Assembly (NCBI RefSeq): GCF_017982655.1
Contig: NZ_JABXYX010000035.1
Span: 1 to 64,000, forward strand
DNA length: 64,000 nucleotides
Direction of reading: 5' to 3'
Origin: Brasilonema sp. CT11
GTDB taxonomy: Bacteria; Cyanobacteriota; Cyanobacteriia; Cyanobacteriales; Nostocaceae
Shown here one piece after another: positions 63,893 through 64,000 of this stretch (its first letter is position 1; each line of letters begins with the position of its first letter). A program made the translations under genes and the position numbers. Below the pieces are notes generated by a model, which saw only the letters and a list, made by a program, of their open reading frames with translations, ran no database searches and was not told where the DNA came from.

Positions 63893-64000
63893 TTACGGCA
63901 CATTGACCTCTTGCAACAGCCAAAACCCCGCAAAAGATTCTTCTTGAGGATTGGACTGTACTGCGATAAAATGCACCCCATTAGCTTTTTGCTTTGCTTC
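63893..64000 (-). CDS. 3' end of a minus-strand gene (partial), possibly Tab2/DUF1092-like
   Basis: Reading from the window edge on the minus strand gives 35 codons, EAKQKANGVHFIAVQSNPQE to the end GFWLLQEVNVP, then TAA at 63893-63895. The ending FAGFWLLQE is strikingly like recalled C-termini of the Tab2/DUF1092 family of RNA-binding proteins for photosystem I expression, but this is a memory-based match on a short piece. The gene lies upstream of pmbA on the same strand with a 174-base gap. Confidence 0.5.
   Translation of the reverse strand, partial: EAKQKANGVHFIAVQSNPQEESFAGFWLLQEVNVP

Overview
This window looks like chromosome from a filamentous, Nostocales-type cyanobacterium. The evidence is the very frequent HIP1 octamer GCGATCGC, Ycf34, a CPP1-like protein, a COP23-domain protein, 4-hydroxyphenylpyruvate dioxygenase, short tandem heptamer repeats and many small dispersed hairpin elements between genes. 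No phage, integrase, complete insertion sequence or CRISPR array is visible. Most genes are housekeeping or stress genes in short operons, separated by repeat-rich intergenic DNA.

Layout. (1) 1-7887: the end of an upstream gene with a terminator, then a same-strand cluster: a sulfonate/nitrate-type solute-binding lipoprotein, an AprA-like flavoprotein, a SAM methyltransferase, an AprB-like two-cluster ferredoxin, a HEAT-repeat protein, an AT-rich HAD phosphatase and an Mrp/ApbC Fe-S carrier. This is the best candidate for an undescribed redox system. (2) 8081-15452: a periplasmic molybdenum aldehyde-oxidase locus. It has Tat-exported PaoA-like, PaoB-like and PaoC-like subunits, a CDF metal transporter, a degenerate second copy of part of the PaoC-like gene, then XdhC-like and MocA-like maturation factors. 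(3) 15898-20523: an APC permease, a beta-hydroxyacid dehydrogenase and an ExbB/TolQ-like channel protein. (4) 20524-25124: pstSCAB behind a long structured leader with a probable Pho box. (5) 25417-27569: a GDYXXLXY-type gene interrupted by one in-frame stop, beside a DUF2157 membrane protein. (6) 28533-30836: a glycerophosphodiesterase domain nested inside a phytase-like propeller, probably also for phosphorus scavenging.

(7) 31089-40980: a parvulin-type isomerase, hppD, a HAD hydrolase, a CPP1-like protein, a small unannotated gene (35235-35387), an OmpR-type regulator, ruvC, yvcK-like, tsaE, an HMA2-PAP2 fusion and a separate HMA2 protein. (8) 41615-47416: pyrC, lepB, CCA-adding enzyme, ycf34, tsaB and a FUSC-type membrane protein. 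(9) 47979-53185: a probable copper-radical (galactose/glyoxal oxidase-like) enzyme, a Tat-exported protein, argD and a K+ channel with RCK domains. (10) 53186-64000: repeats with a remnant of a metal-ABC permease, tRNA-Phe, a double trypsin-like protease with TPRs, a COP23 protein, a CLC-CBS-Usp fusion, a PmbA-type protein and the end of one more gene.

Working together: regions 4 and 6 would cover inorganic and organic phosphate uptake. Region 2 contains both an aldehyde-oxidising enzyme and the proteins needed to build and insert its cofactor. Region 1 pairs a two-subunit redox enzyme with possible Fe-S assembly (Mrp) and a sulfonate-type binding protein, so organosulfur chemistry is a reasonable but untested guess. 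Function calls come from reading translated sequence and recalled family motifs; no database search was run.
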